NCBI GenBank assembly: GCA_000972765.1
Contig: CP011265.1
Location: 2,787,001 to 2,851,000 of the forward strand
Reading direction: 5' to 3'
From: Verrucomicrobia bacterium IMCC26134
Lineage (GTDB): Bacteria > Verrucomicrobiota > Verrucomicrobiia > Opitutales > Opitutaceae
DNA length: 64,000 bases
The position numbers were made by a program, and so were the translations under genes. The notes under the pieces are model-generated. The model had not been told where the DNA came from. It ran no database searches and was given only the letters and a program-made list of their open reading frames with translations. Shown here in pieces: positions 40,024-50,184 of the stretch (its first letter is position 1; each line of letters begins with the position of its first letter).

Positions 40024-41184
40024 ATGAAACGCCTGCTCTGGATCGCCGCCGCCCTCGCCCTGCTTTTGGCCGGCATTGGCTGGTCTTTTTACCGCCGCCA
40101 CGCCGAGTCCGCCGTGGCCGTGACCTATACTTACGTAAAGGCCCAGCCCCGCGAGCTAAAGCAGATCGTGACGATCAACGGCACCATCACCCCCGTGCTC
40201 TCCACCGAGATCCGCTCCGAGGTCAGCGGCCGTATCGCGCGCGTGCTCATCACGGCCGGCGATGTCGTCACCGTGGGCCAGCCCCTGGTCGAACTCGACC
40301 AAAGCACCCTCAGGGTGCAGCTCGATCAGGTGCGGCTCGATATCGAGTCCTCCCGCCTGCGCTCCGAGCGCGCCCGGCTCGACTTCGAACGCCTGAGCAA
40401 GCTCGGCGAACAAAAATTCGTTAACACCAAGGAGCTCCAGGATGCCGAGATCGCCTACAAGCTCTCCCGCACCGACGCGGAATCACAACAGGCCCGCGTT
40501 CGTCTGCTCGAAAACTCCCTCGGCAAGGCCGTCATCAACGCGCCCTACGCCGGCACCGTGCTCAACGTCGTCGCCCGCCCCGGCATGGTCGTCACCGGCG
40601 CCGACGCCGGCCGCGAGGGCGTGGCCTTGCTGGAGGTCGCCGACCTCAGCCAGCTCCGCGTCGAGGCCACAATCAACGAGATCGACGTCGCCTCGCTCAG
40701 CCTCAACCAGCCCGTCGAGGTCACCTTCGAGTCCGTGCCCGAGGCCCGCGCCACCGGCCGCGTTTCCTTCGTCTCGCCCGCCGCCAAAAGCACCGGCACC
40801 AACTCCAACGCCGCGAAGGAGTTCCCCCTCCAGATCGCCATCGAGTCCGCCCATCCGCGGGTCAAGCCGGGCATGACCGCTCGCGTCCACATCGAGACCG
40901 CCCGCGTCGAGAAGGCGATCTCCGTCGACGCCGCCGTGGTTTTCTACGATTTCGACAAGGACGAGAGCTATGTCTTCGTCCGCCCCGCGAAGGCCGGACC
41001 CGACTACGGTGCCGACGCCGGGCCGGTGAAGCGCGTCGTCACCCTCGGCGTGCGAGGCAAGGAACACGTCGAGATCAAGTCCGGACTCGCCGCCGGCGAA
41101 GAGGTCTCCCGCCAGCGTCCGCCCGCCGTGCGCGAGGCCGACGCAAAGTCGGCCAAGAAGGACAAGTCGAACGACGACAACTGA
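40024..41184 (+). CDS. Periplasmic adaptor (MacA/HlyD-type) of ABC exporter
   Basis: 386 aa. One N-terminal membrane anchor (LLWIAAALALLLAGIGW), then a lipoyl-like hairpin (SEVSGRIARVLITAGDVV), a coiled-coil hairpin, the second lipoyl half (VINAPYAGTVLNVVARPG) and a beta-barrel. This order is that of RND/MacA membrane fusion proteins that link an inner-membrane pump to an outer channel. It stands 7 bp before the ATPase gene and forms an operon with it and the permease. The C-terminus is Lys/Asp-rich. No outer-membrane channel gene is next to it. Confidence 0.9.
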   Translation: MKRLLWIAAALALLLAGIGWSFYRRHAESAVAVTYTYVKAQPRELKQIVTINGTITPVLSTEIRSEVSGRIARVLITAGDVVTVGQPLVELDQSTLRVQLDQVRLDIESSRLRSERARLDFERLSKLGEQKFVNTKELQDAEIAYKLSRTDAESQQARVRLLENSLGKAVINAPYAGTVLNVVARPGMVVTGADAGREGVALLEVADLSQLRVEATINEIDVASLSLNQPVEVTFESVPEARATGRVSFVSPAAKSTGTNSNAAKEFPLQIAIESAHPRVKPGMTARVHIETARVEKAISVDAAVVFYDFDKDESYVFVRPAKAGPDYGADAGPVKRVVTLGVRGKEHVEIKSGLAAGEEVSRQRPPAVREADAKSAKKDKSNDDN

Positions 41185-41191
41185 TCCGACG

Positions 41192-41868
<677 letters not shown>

Positions 41869-41872
<4 letters not shown>

Positions 41873-43095
41873 ACCTCTTCGGCGGCATTCTCAACGGTCT
41901 CGGCGAACTCTGGGCGCACAAGCTGCGCTCGGCGCTCACCATTTGCTGCGTGCTGCTCGGCGTCGCCTCGATGGTCGTGACCACCGGCTTCATGGACGGA
42001 CTTTTCGCCGTCTGGGGGCAGTCGCTCGAAGAGCAGGGCGGCCCGGAGAAAATCACCGGCTCGCCGAGCGCGGTTGAAGAGCGCCAGGAGCCCTTCGCCC
42101 AGCTCTCGCGCGGCTTTCGTTTCGACGATGTCCGCCTCATCCGCCGCCTCGTGCCGGAAGCCCGCTACATCGCGCCGGAAATCGAGGGCAATCCCCGGAT
42201 CAACCACGGTCGCAAGCGCGGTCTGGTCCGCACCCAGGGCGTCACCAACGATAGCTTCGTCATCAACCGCTACGAGGTCGCGCAGGGCCGCGCCTTCAAC
42301 GACCTCGACCTGCTCGACCGCGCCAGCGTCATCATCCTCGGCAGCGAGATCAGGAAGCGCTTTTTCGATGAAACCGAGAATCCGATCGGCCAGTTCATCG
42401 ACCTCGACAACAAACCCTTCCGCGTCATCGGCGTGATGCGCGCCTACGAGAGGTTTTATGGGAAATACAATGTGCTGAACTGGAAGAACGACATCGCCTT
42501 CATCCCTGTCACCACCATGGCGGCCAAGGTGCAGCGCAGCGACCGCCTGAGTTACCTCAACGTCAAAGCGGGCGACATCACCGCGCTGCCCGACACGATC
42601 GACGCCCTCGAAAATGTTTTCCGCCATCAGCACCGCGGCATCGTGGATTACAAGGCCAAGACCAACGAGCAGGCGCTCGCCTCCTACACCCAGACCAAAA
42701 GCGCCTTCGTCATCGGCGGCGGCGCCATCGCCGGAGTGTCGCTCCTGGTGAGCGGCATCGGCATCATGAACCTCATGCTCGCCTCGATCAACGAGCGCGT
42801 GCGCGAGATCGGCATCCGCAAGGCGCTCGGCGCCACGCCCGCGAACATCTTCAGCCAGTTCGTAACCGAGGCCGTGACGCTCAGTCTGGTCGGCGGCGTC
42901 TTCGGTGTGCTGGCCGCAAGCGGCTTGATCAAGGGCCTGCAGGCGGTGCTCCCGCCGGGCAACGCCCCCCTGCTCTCGCCCACGGCCTTCGTCGTAGGCT
43001 TCGGCTTCAGTGTGGTAGCTGGCGTGGTGGCAGGCGTTTACCCCGCCATTCAGGCCGCCAAACTCGACCCCATTGATGCCCTGCGTTACGAGTAA
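41869..43095 (+). CDS. MacB-like ABC transporter permease
   Basis: 408 aa. One N-terminal helix (ALTICCVLLGVASMVVTTGF), a large MacB periplasmic core (residues about 60-270), and three C-terminal helices around the FtsX domain with the conserved ERVREIGIRKALGA. It completes an adaptor-ATPase-permease exporter. The substrate is unknown; MacAB homologues export peptides, antibiotics or lipids. Confidence 0.92.
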
Positions 43096-43201
43096 CCCGC
43101 TACGCGGCGGGCCACTTTCCCCAAATCCGCCGTATTTTACCTTGCGCACGGTGGGAACGATGCTTTTTGCTCAACCTTTTAACTTTAACCAACACACCAC
43201 C

Positions 43202-43432
43202 ATGGCACGCATCTGCGCTATCACCGGCAAACGCCCCACCACGGGTTCCATCATTCACCGCAAGGGTCAGTCCAAGAAGAGCGGTGGTATCGGCACCCAC
43301 ATCACCTCGATCACCAAGCGCAAGTTCCGTCCGAACCTCCAGCGCATCCGGGTCAAGCTGCCCAACGGCACCATCAAGCGCATGCTCGTCTCGGTGAAGG
43401 CCATCAAGGCCGGTCTCGTCACCAAGGCCTAA
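43202..43432 (+). CDS. rpmB: Large ribosomal subunit protein bL28
   Basis: 76 aa. ARICAITGKRPTTG at the N-terminus and the basic KRKFRPNLQRIRVK segment are the L28 signature. The start at 43202 was chosen because the longer reading contains no family match. It has its own terminator 47 bp after the stop. Confidence 0.97.
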   Translation: MARICAITGKRPTTGSIIHRKGQSKKSGGIGTHITSITKRKFRPNLQRIRVKLPNGTIKRMLVSVKAIKAGLVTKA

Positions 43433-43478
43433 GCTCACCCGCTTTTCGAACGACTCCCGTCGTTAAAAAGAGTTTCAA

Positions 43479-43509
43479 ACCCGCTTCCTGCCCAGGGAGC
43501 GGGTTTTTT
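43479..43509 (+). terminator. Terminator after rpmB
   Basis: AACCCGCT and AGCGGGTT form a GC-rich stem followed by a T-run. Confidence 0.88.
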
Positions 43510-43588
43510 CTTGGGCAAGGATTTGCACATGGGGTCTATTCCAATCAGATAGGGTCTCACGCCTTCGCCGCGTTTCCTTCGCAGCCCC

Positions 43589-44365
43589 ATGCCGTCGCCT
43601 TACATATCCCTGCAGTCCGTCACGAAGCGCTTCGGCAGCGCTCCGCCGGTGCTGGAGGCTTTGACGCTCGAAGTCGAGGCCGGCGAATTCGTCAGCCTGA
43701 TCGGCCCCTCCGGCTGCGGTAAATCCACCCTGCTCAAGCTGCTTTCCGGCCTCACCCCGACCACGTCCGGCGGCATCAGTATCGACACCCGCGCACCGGG
43801 GCTCTCCGACGAGTTGGCCTACGTCTTCCAAGACGCCACCTTGCTACCCTGGCTCAACGTCAGCGCCAACGTCGAGACTCTGCTGCGCCTCCGCCGCATG
43901 CCTACCGAGGAACGGCTCCGCCGTCGGGACGCCGCGCTGGACCTCGTCCGGCTGTCGTCCAAGGCCCTCGCCTACCCGCGCCAACTCTCGGGCGGGCAAA
44001 AGATGCGGGTCTCCCTCGCCCGCGCGCTCGCCCTGGAGCCGCGCCTCATCCTCCTCGACGAGCCGTTCGGCGCACTCGACGAGATGACCCGCGACCACCT
44101 CGGCGAGGAGTTACTCGCCATCCGCGAGCGCCAGCGCTGGACCGCCCTCTTCGTCACCCACTCCGTCGCAGAGGCGGTTTTTCTCTCCACCCGCATCCTC
44201 ATACTCGCGCCGCACCCGGGACGCATCGCCCACGATCTCCCGGTCCACCTGCCCTACCCCCGTAATCACAAGACACGACGGGACCCCGCCTACCTCCAGC
44301 TCGTCGCCGAGGTCTCCACCCGGTTGCGTGCCGTCGAGGAAGGCGACCCCACCCCTGCCTCATGA
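43589..44365 (+). CDS. ABC importer ATP-binding protein (SsuB/ThiZ-type)
   Basis: 258 aa. Walker A GPSGCGKST, signature LSGGQKMRVSLA, Walker B LILLDEPFGALDE and the switch His in FVTHSVAEAVFL fit the nitrate/sulfonate/HMP importer group. It is the first of three overlapping genes; the permease starts 4 bp before its stop. No TPP riboswitch element was recognised in the 79 bp upstream after the rpmB terminator. Confidence 0.9.
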   Translation: MPSPYISLQSVTKRFGSAPPVLEALTLEVEAGEFVSLIGPSGCGKSTLLKLLSGLTPTTSGGISIDTRAPGLSDELAYVFQDATLLPWLNVSANVETLLRLRRMPTEERLRRRDAALDLVRLSSKALAYPRQLSGGQKMRVSLARALALEPRLILLDEPFGALDEMTRDHLGEELLAIRERQRWTALFVTHSVAEAVFLSTRILILAPHPGRIAHDLPVHLPYPRNHKTRRDPAYLQLVAEVSTRLRAVEEGDPTPAS

Positions 44366-45153
44366 ATCCGCGCCTCCTTCGCTGGCTTCTGCCTTTGCTC
44401 CTCGCCGTGGCTCTCCTCGCCGGGTGGGAGACGCTCCATCATCTGCTCCCAGCTTCGCGGCGGTTTCTCCTGCCCGACCTCGCCCGCCTCGGCGCGGCCT
44501 TCCGTGAACACGGCGCCGAGCTGGCCCGGGCCGCCCGCTACACCGCCGGCGCGGCGCTCGCCGGCTTTGGTCTGGCCGCGCTGGTGTCGGTTGGCGCCTC
44601 CCTGCTCCTCGCCAGCTCCGGCCTGATCCGCACCACACTCTACCCCTACCTGATGCTCCTCCAGATGGTGCCTGTCATCATCATCGCCCCCATCCTCATC
44701 CTTTGGGTAGGGCCGGGCGCGCCGAGCGTCATCATCGTGACGTTTCTCATCTCGTTTTTCCCACTCGTGGTGAACACCACCCAAGGACTGCTCTCGGTCG
44801 AACGCGCCCAGGTGGACCTTTTCCGCATGGGCCGGGCTTCGCGTTTGCAGGAGATGTTCCTGCTGCGCGTGCCGGCCGCCCTGCCGTATTTTTTCACCGG
44901 CCTGCGCATCTCCGCCATCCTGGCGCCCATCGGCGCGCTCACCGCCGACTACCTCGTGGGCAGCACTACCGGCGGCCTGTCCGGTCTGGGCATCACCGCG
45001 TTGCTCTTCAGCGCTCGCAACGAGATCGCCGCCCTCTACGCCACCGCCCTCGTGGGCTGCCTTCTGGGCTTCGCGCTCGTCGCGGCCGTCTCCGGTCTCG
45101 CCTGGCTCGCCCTGCGCCGCTGGCATGATAGTTACACTCCTTCCGATTTATGA
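44362..45153 (+). CDS. ABC importer permease (SsuC/ThiX-type)
   Basis: 263 aa, about six membrane helices. The EAA-like coupling segment for the ATPase is RMGRASRLQEMFLLRVPAALPYFFTGL (key residues Arg-Gly at the loop, Leu-Pro-Ala). It forms the membrane channel. It overlaps its neighbours by 4 bp on each side, showing tight coupling of the importer. Confidence 0.9.
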   Translation: MNPRLLRWLLPLLLAVALLAGWETLHHLLPASRRFLLPDLARLGAAFREHGAELARAARYTAGAALAGFGLAALVSVGASLLLASSGLIRTTLYPYLMLLQMVPVIIIAPILILWVGPGAPSVIIVTFLISFFPLVVNTTQGLLSVERAQVDLFRMGRASRLQEMFLLRVPAALPYFFTGLRISAILAPIGALTADYLVGSTTGGLSGLGITALLFSARNEIAALYATALVGCLLGFALVAAVSGLAWLALRRWHDSYTPSDL

Positions 45154-46163
45154 AAACCTCCGCCCTCGCCGTCCTCACCGCCGCCAGTCTACTGCTCTTC
45201 GGCTGCTCCAAATCAGAGCCCGCCGCCGCTTCCGCCAAGGCTCCTGCCTCCGCTCCCGCGCTGACACACATCATCGTCCAGCTCGACTGGGTGCCCGAGC
45301 CCGAACACGGCGGTCTTTTCCAAGCCCAGGCGCGCGGCTGGTTCCGCGAGGCCGGCCTCGATGTCACCCTCGTCCCCGGCGGCCCCAACGCGCTCGTCAA
45401 CCAACGCATCGCCACCGGCCAGGCCCAGATCGGCCAGGGCGAGAGCGTCACCACCCTGCTCGATACCCACAAGGGCCTGCCGCTGCTCCAGGTCGCCGCC
45501 GTTTTCCAAAACGATCCGTCCGTCTTCCTCCTCCACGCCGACAACCCCGTCCATGATTTCAAAGCCCTCGCCGGCCGTAAAATCATGGCCCGCCCGGGCT
45601 GGATCTTCCTCGATTTCCTGCGCCAGAAATACGCCATCGATTTCACGATCATCCCCTTTAATTTCTCCGTCTCCAACTTCATCGCCGACAAGGAATTCAT
45701 CCAGCAGGGCTACTACATCGCGGAGCCCTACTTCATCACCAAGGGCGGCGCCCCCGCCCCGCGTTACCTCTACGCGTGGGACGCCGGCTACGATTCCTAC
45801 GCCGTGCTGATCGCCAACCCTGAGTGGGCCGCGAAAAACCCCGCCGCCCTACGCGCCTTCCTCGCCGCCTATATTCGCGGCTGGCGCGACTACATCGAAG
45901 GCGATCCCACCGCCGCCCACACCGCGATGAAGCAAATCAACCCGAAGAACGACGACGCCTTCCTCGCCTTCTCCCGAAAGATGATCATCGACGAAAAACT
46001 CGTCGTCGGTCGCGACGCCACCGACGCCTCCCGCATCGGCCGCATCGACCCCGCCCGCTACGCAACCCAGCTCAAAATCGTCGAGGACCTCAAACTCATC
46101 CCCGCCGGCGCGCTCAAAGTCTCCGATGTCATGAGCACCGACTTCCTCCCGGCCGCGCCCTAA
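45150..46163 (+). CDS. NMT1/THI5-like substrate-binding lipoprotein
   Basis: 337 aa. Signal peptide and lipobox L-F-G-C with Cys19, then Ala-rich linker. The mature protein opens with VQLDWVPEPEHGGLFQAQARGWF, the mark of NMT1/THI5-like binding proteins, and GIAGGQAQIG-like and LQVAAVFQNDPSVF elements follow. These proteins most often bind pyrimidine (HMP) precursors of thiamine, but taurine or other small ligands are possible. Thiamine precursor import is therefore an inference. No thi genes are adjacent. Confidence 0.85.
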   Translation: MKTSALAVLTAASLLLFGCSKSEPAAASAKAPASAPALTHIIVQLDWVPEPEHGGLFQAQARGWFREAGLDVTLVPGGPNALVNQRIATGQAQIGQGESVTTLLDTHKGLPLLQVAAVFQNDPSVFLLHADNPVHDFKALAGRKIMARPGWIFLDFLRQKYAIDFTIIPFNFSVSNFIADKEFIQQGYYIAEPYFITKGGAPAPRYLYAWDAGYDSYAVLIANPEWAAKNPAALRAFLAAYIRGWRDYIEGDPTAAHTAMKQINPKNDDAFLAFSRKMIIDEKLVVGRDATDASRIGRIDPARYATQLKIVEDLKLIPAGALKVSDVMSTDFLPAAP

Positions 46164-46187
46164 ACCACGCCGACGTCCCGGCTCCGC

Positions 46188-47060
46188 GTGTCCTCCGCCC
46201 CCCGCCCCTCCCGCGCGCCCCTGCGCTGCCGCGCGCTCTCCCTCGCGCTGGACGGCCCCCCGCGCTTCATGGGCATCCTTAACGTCACCGACGACTCCTT
46301 CTTCGACGGTGGCCGCCACCTCGCCCTCGACTCCGCCCTCGCCCGCGCCCGTCAACTCGTCGCCGAGGGTGCGGACCTGCTCGATATCGGCGGCCAGTCC
46401 ACCCGCCCCGGCTACGTCGAGATTTCCGAGGCCGAGGAGATAAGCCGCACCGTCCCCGTCCTCCGCGCCCTCGCCGCCGAGTTCCCCTGCCTTCCGCTCT
46501 CGATCGACACCTATAAACCGGCGGTCGCCGCCGCCGCGCTCGCCGCCGGCGCTCACCTGCTGAACGACATCCACGGCCTCCAGGGCCCCGGCGGCCCCGC
46601 CCTCGCCCGCCTCGCCGCCGAATCAGGCGCGGCCGTGGTGATCATGCACCACGACCCCGAGCTGCGCGAAACCCCGGACGCGGATCCCTTGCCCGCCGTG
46701 CTCTCCTGGTTGCGTCGCAGCCTCGACCTCGCCGCGGTCGCCGGGCTGCCCGCCGACCGCCTCGCGCTCGACCCCGGCATCGGATTCGGTAAAACCCAGC
46801 CTCAAAACCTCGCGCTGCTCGCCCGCCTCGACGCGTTCCACGCCCTCGGCCAGCCGCTCCTGCTCGGCATCTCGCGCAAATCCGTCATCGCCCACGTCTG
46901 CCCCGGCCTAGAGCCCGGGGAGCGGCTGGAAGGCACGCTGGCCCTCACCGCCCTCGCCGTCAGCCAGGGCGTGCAACTCCACCGCGTGCACGACGTGCAG
47001 GCCAACCGCCGCGCCGCCCTCGTCGCCACCGCGCTTGCCGGAGTCCGCGCGTCGCTTTGA
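46188..47060 (+). CDS. folP: Dihydropteroate synthase
   Basis: 290 aa, with a GTG start at 46188. It joins pABA to the pterin pyrophosphate in folate synthesis. MGILNVTDDSFFDGG, LLDIGGQSTRPG, the GGAHLLNDIHG-like loop and LDPGIGFGKT, then LLGISRKSVI, are the DHPS signatures. The conserved NVTPDSF is varied to NVTDDSF. An ATG further in (M28 in RFMGIL) would drop 27 residues without the family region and is possible. It lies 24 bp after the binding-protein gene. Confidence 0.95.
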   Translation: MSSAPRPSRAPLRCRALSLALDGPPRFMGILNVTDDSFFDGGRHLALDSALARARQLVAEGADLLDIGGQSTRPGYVEISEAEEISRTVPVLRALAAEFPCLPLSIDTYKPAVAAAALAAGAHLLNDIHGLQGPGGPALARLAAESGAAVVIMHHDPELRETPDADPLPAVLSWLRRSLDLAAVAGLPADRLALDPGIGFGKTQPQNLALLARLDAFHALGQPLLLGISRKSVIAHVCPGLEPGERLEGTLALTALAVSQGVQLHRVHDVQANRRAALVATALAGVRASL

Positions 47061-47111
47061 GCTTCCGCCCCGGCCGCCTCCGCCGCAAGGCTGTGCGGCG
47101 CCGCCCCCACC

Positions 47112-47816
47112 ATGTCGCCGCCCGCCACCTCCGCCGCCCCCGCCCGCCCAGCCAAACCCGTCAAGGTGATCACGGGCGGCCAACGCGCGCTGGCCGTCTT
47201 CGCCGGACTCATCATGCGGACGTGGGCGAGTTCGTTGCGCATCGTGGCGCTGCGGATGGACCGCGAATTATTCGCCGAGGCGGATAAGCCGACCCTGTTT
47301 GTGCTCTGGCACAACCGGCTCTTCATCGCCGCCGAGATTTCCCGTCGCTTCCGCCCCAGCCGGCCCTTGCACGCGCTCGTGTCCGCAAGCAAGGACGGCG
47401 CCTGGTTGACCGCCTTTTTCGAAGCGGTGGGCCTGCGCGTGGTGCGCGGCTCAAGCCACCGGGGCGGCCGCGAAGCGGTCAGCGCGCTGGTGCAGATGCT
47501 GCGCGCCGGGCACGACGCAGGCATCACGCCGGACGGTCCGCGCGGTCCGATTTACCAGTTCAAGCCGGGCGCACTGATCGTGGCGCGGCGCGCCAAGGTG
47601 CGGGTGGCTCTGGTGGGCATGGCCTACGATCATAGCTGGCGCCTGCCCAGCTGGGATCGCTTTCACCTGCCGCATCCCTTTAGCACCGTCTGGCTCGAGA
47701 CCCGGCTCCTCGACGAGGAAACGCTCGCGGCCGACGACGCGGCGGCGCGGATCGAGCGGCTCTTGATCCAGATGAACCCGGATCCCCATCCCTTCGAAGG
47801 CGGAGTGATCGTCTGA
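47112..47816 (+). CDS. DUF374 lysophospholipid acyltransferase-like protein
   Basis: 234 aa. VLWHNRLF is the HX4D-like catalytic element of the family; ITPDGPRGPIYQFKPGALIVARR is the DUF374 signature. Such proteins acylate lysophospholipids or lipid A precursors at the inner membrane. The Ala/Pro-rich N-terminal 20 residues carry no membrane segment. A hairpin ends 41 bp after its stop. Confidence 0.85.
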   Translation: MSPPATSAAPARPAKPVKVITGGQRALAVFAGLIMRTWASSLRIVALRMDRELFAEADKPTLFVLWHNRLFIAAEISRRFRPSRPLHALVSASKDGAWLTAFFEAVGLRVVRGSSHRGGREAVSALVQMLRAGHDAGITPDGPRGPIYQFKPGALIVARRAKVRVALVGMAYDHSWRLPSWDRFHLPHPFSTVWLETRLLDEETLAADDAAARIERLLIQMNPDPHPFEGGVIV

Positions 47817-47822
47817 AGCCAA

Positions 47823-47857
47823 GCGCAACGCACCCCCGGGACGGGGGAGCGTTGCGC
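47823..47857. terminator. Hairpin between convergent genes
   Basis: GCGCAACGC (47823-47831) pairs with GCGTTGCGC (47849-47857), with CCCCG/GGGG inside. No U-run on either side, but it lies at the convergent junction of two genes and may serve both. Confidence 0.5.
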
Positions 47858-47863
47858 AAAACC

Positions 47864-48322
47864 TCAAAAGCTCGGCGAGAGCACGACGCTCGAGCCGGGC
47901 AAGACGGTGTAGTCGTCGCCCGCGCTCCACGTGACATCGTTCAAGAGGAACTTGAACACCACCGGATGGTTGGTCTCGGGCAGAATGATTGCCCAAAGGT
48001 CGCTGGTGGTGTTATCCATATCGACGCCGCGTTCCCAACTCAGACCGGGGCCCGCGCCGCGGAGCGTGAGCTTGTTGCCGAAGCCGACATCGATGGAAGC
48101 CACGATGGTAGTGGTGCCCGAGGGCACTGCCGGCGCGGGCGTGGCGACGGAGGCTTTTACCGCACGGGACTTCTTGGGTGCAGGCGCGACTTTTTTGACG
48201 GGAACCGGTGTCTTCGCCTTCACCAGCTTGACGGCTGGAGCAGCGGTTTTCTTAACCGGCGCGGCCTTGATGGCGGGCGCGGCTTTGGTGATGGCTTTGG
48301 TTTTAGCAGCGGTCTTTTTCAT
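47864..48322 (-). CDS. Lys/Ala-tailed carbohydrate-binding-like domain protein
   Basis: 152 aa. Residues 1-70 are a Lys/Ala/Pro-rich tail of histone-H1 type (KKTAAKTKA, KKVAPAPKKSRAVKA). Residues about 75-152 are a beta domain with DVGFGNKLTLRGAGPGLSWERG and LNDVTWSAGDDYTV, resembling isoamylase-N/AMPK-type carbohydrate-binding modules. No signal peptide, so it acts in the cytoplasm, possibly as a nucleic acid or glycogen-associated protein. This is inference. The start at 48322 removes a Pro-rich upstream stretch. 48323-48533 contains no gene. Confidence 0.6.
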   Translation of the reverse strand: MKKTAAKTKAITKAAPAIKAAPVKKTAAPAVKLVKAKTPVPVKKVAPAPKKSRAVKASVATPAPAVPSGTTTIVASIDVGFGNKLTLRGAGPGLSWERGVDMDNTTSDLWAIILPETNHPVVFKFLLNDVTWSAGDDYTVLPGSSVVLSPSF

Positions 48323-48533
48323 CTTATTTGGTGGGTTTGATGGATTGATTCGCGGCGGGGGCCCGGATGGCGCGCAAACTATGATTAGGATTAAATGCCC
48401 AGTCCGGCATACAATAGCAATTCCAAGACCAAGCCCGCCCGACACAATTTTTTAACACAACCGAAGAGCAAGCGCCGAGCTTACAGGCTGATGCAGATAA
48501 ACTTAAAAGGATATCGGCCTGGGCGGACGATTC

Positions 48534-48609
48534 TGGTGGAGCAGATCGGGATCAAACCGACGACCTCGTCATTGCGAACGACGCGCTCTATCAACTGAGC
48601 TACTGCCCC
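48534..48609 (-). tRNA. tRNA-Ala(CGC) with A19-U56 tertiary pair
   Basis: 76 nt with encoded CCA. The acceptor GGGGCAG/CTGCTCC has the G3-U70 alanine identity pair, and the anticodon loop TTCGCAA gives CGC. The D-loop reads AGTTGATA (A19) and the T-loop TTTGATC (U56), a paired change of the usual G19-C56. Confidence 0.88.
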
Positions 48610-48690
48610 AAATTTTCCAGAGAATGAAAGTTATGAAAGCAGCTCCGCCACTGAGTAAACACCTATTTTCACCCGCCGGGCCGGAGGATC

Positions 48691-50085
48691 TCACGCCTTG
48701 ATCACGCAGGGCAGCAAGGCGGCGTCCTGCATGCCGTGGATGATCTTTTTATCCGGCGGACAAAAAGTCGCGAGCGCGCCGCTCAGCACCGCCTGATCAC
48801 CGTGCACCAGATAATACGGGCACAACCGCAAACGTCCCGACTCCGGCACCGACTCGCCCCCCGCCGCCGGATAGAGCGGGTGCAGGGCGCGCCGCGGTTT
48901 CCGGTAGGTTTGCAACACGTGCAGGTTCGTGGGCGCGTCGGCGAGCGCGAGGTCGATCGCACCCTGCCACTCCTCCCGCGAGCAGTCCGCGCCGTAGGCC
49001 ACGCTGCGCGCCCCCCAGGCCGTCTCGTGGAAGCCCGATATTTTGAGGATCAACTCGCGCTCCTTCTGCGACGCCGCCGCGAGCCCGCGCCAGTCGTTGA
49101 GCGCCCGACCGCCGACCATGGGGCCCACCAGCACCGCGCCCGGCGGCAAGGGCGCTGAATCCACCGCCCACGACGACGGGATGAGTGCGCGCAGGCGTTC
49201 GCGGGACTTTGCCCCGATCTGCTCCGCCCAAAAATCCTGCAACAAATGGTGATGAAACAACGCCAGCCCCAGCTTCTCCTCTTGAAAGGGGCGCATCGGC
49301 GGCGTGATCACCACCTCGCCCGCCGCCCAGGATTCGAAGTAAAAATGCGCAGTGGGGATCTGTGCCAAATCGAAGAGCTCGAAGAACCGGTAGATGATGT
49401 CGATCTTCTCGGGGTTGCCCTCAACATCGAAGCACAGCGCGCTGCCGAGGGGGAAAATCTCGTCGGGATCGAGACAGAAGACGCGTTTGCCCTGGCGCTG
49501 CAACTGCTCCGCCAGCCACTCCATCTCGGGCCGGTAGGTGGCCGCCTCCTCGCTCACCACCAGAGCGATGAGCGGATTGCGGATGTCGGCGCGCAGCGCG
49601 GCCACCGCCTGGTAAAAGTTGCGAATCATCGCGTCGCCCGCCCCGAGCACGTCGCCGGAGGCGGCGTAGAGGCGGTTGAGAAACGCGGTCAGACCGATGC
49701 CGCCGGGCACCGAGTCCAGCTCGGTCAGCGCCCAACCCTCGTCGGTCAACAGCAGGTCGGGACGGAGCACGACGGGAAAAGTCCCGCGCTGACGCGGGTC
49801 GCGGGCGTGGTCCACCAATTCCGCCGGTTTTCCACGGTCCAGATACTCCGCGACCCAGGGTGCGAACAGGGCTTTGTTGCGCAGGAGGTTTTTGCCCGCC
49901 GCACTGCGCAGATAGAGCGTCTCCAGCGCCCGGTGATAATCGAGACAGGCCGAGCCGATGGCCTCGAGTTCCTGCACCTGCGCCGGGCTCAGCGGCCAGG
50001 CCTCGGGCGCAATTCGCCACGACTTGGCCTCGAAAAGGGGCGTGGCGGCGAAAGCGGCTTTTAATTCTTCGTGGGCAAGCGGCAT
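48691..50085 (-). CDS. ATP-grasp/glutathionylspermidine synthase-like protein
   Basis: 464 aa. TDEGWALTELDSVPGGIG and FYQAVAALRADIRNP, EEAATYRPEMEWLAEQLQ, and the late WGARSVAYGADCSREEW resemble the circularly permuted ATP-grasp group of glutathionylspermidine-synthase-like ligases, which form amide bonds with ATP. The substrates cannot be read. The start at 50085 skips a Cys-rich upstream reading. It stands 99 bp after the nucleotidyltransferase gene on the same strand, which suggests a shared pathway. Confidence 0.65.
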   Translation of the reverse strand: MPLAHEELKAAFAATPLFEAKSWRIAPEAWPLSPAQVQELEAIGSACLDYHRALETLYLRSAAGKNLLRNKALFAPWVAEYLDRGKPAELVDHARDPRQRGTFPVVLRPDLLLTDEGWALTELDSVPGGIGLTAFLNRLYAASGDVLGAGDAMIRNFYQAVAALRADIRNPLIALVVSEEAATYRPEMEWLAEQLQRQGKRVFCLDPDEIFPLGSALCFDVEGNPEKIDIIYRFFELFDLAQIPTAHFYFESWAAGEVVITPPMRPFQEEKLGLALFHHHLLQDFWAEQIGAKSRERLRALIPSSWAVDSAPLPPGAVLVGPMVGGRALNDWRGLAAASQKERELILKISGFHETAWGARSVAYGADCSREEWQGAIDLALADAPTNLHVLQTYRKPRRALHPLYPAAGGESVPESGRLRLCPYYLVHGDQAVLSGALATFCPPDKKIIHGMQDAALLPCVIKA

Positions 50086-50184
50086 GGAGAAGGGCACGCA
50101 CCCAAACCCAAAGCCGCGCCTTCCGCAAACGTGGAGTGCGGGACAAAAAACCGCCCGGCACCACACTCCCGCCCTGCCTCGGCC

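Noticed and set aside
38358-40076. 572-aa minus-strand frame
   Set aside because: Antisense shadow of cimA; composition unlike any protein family.
43510-43588. TPP riboswitch ahead of the importer
   Set aside because: Interval is only 79 bp and lacks the CUGAGA core.
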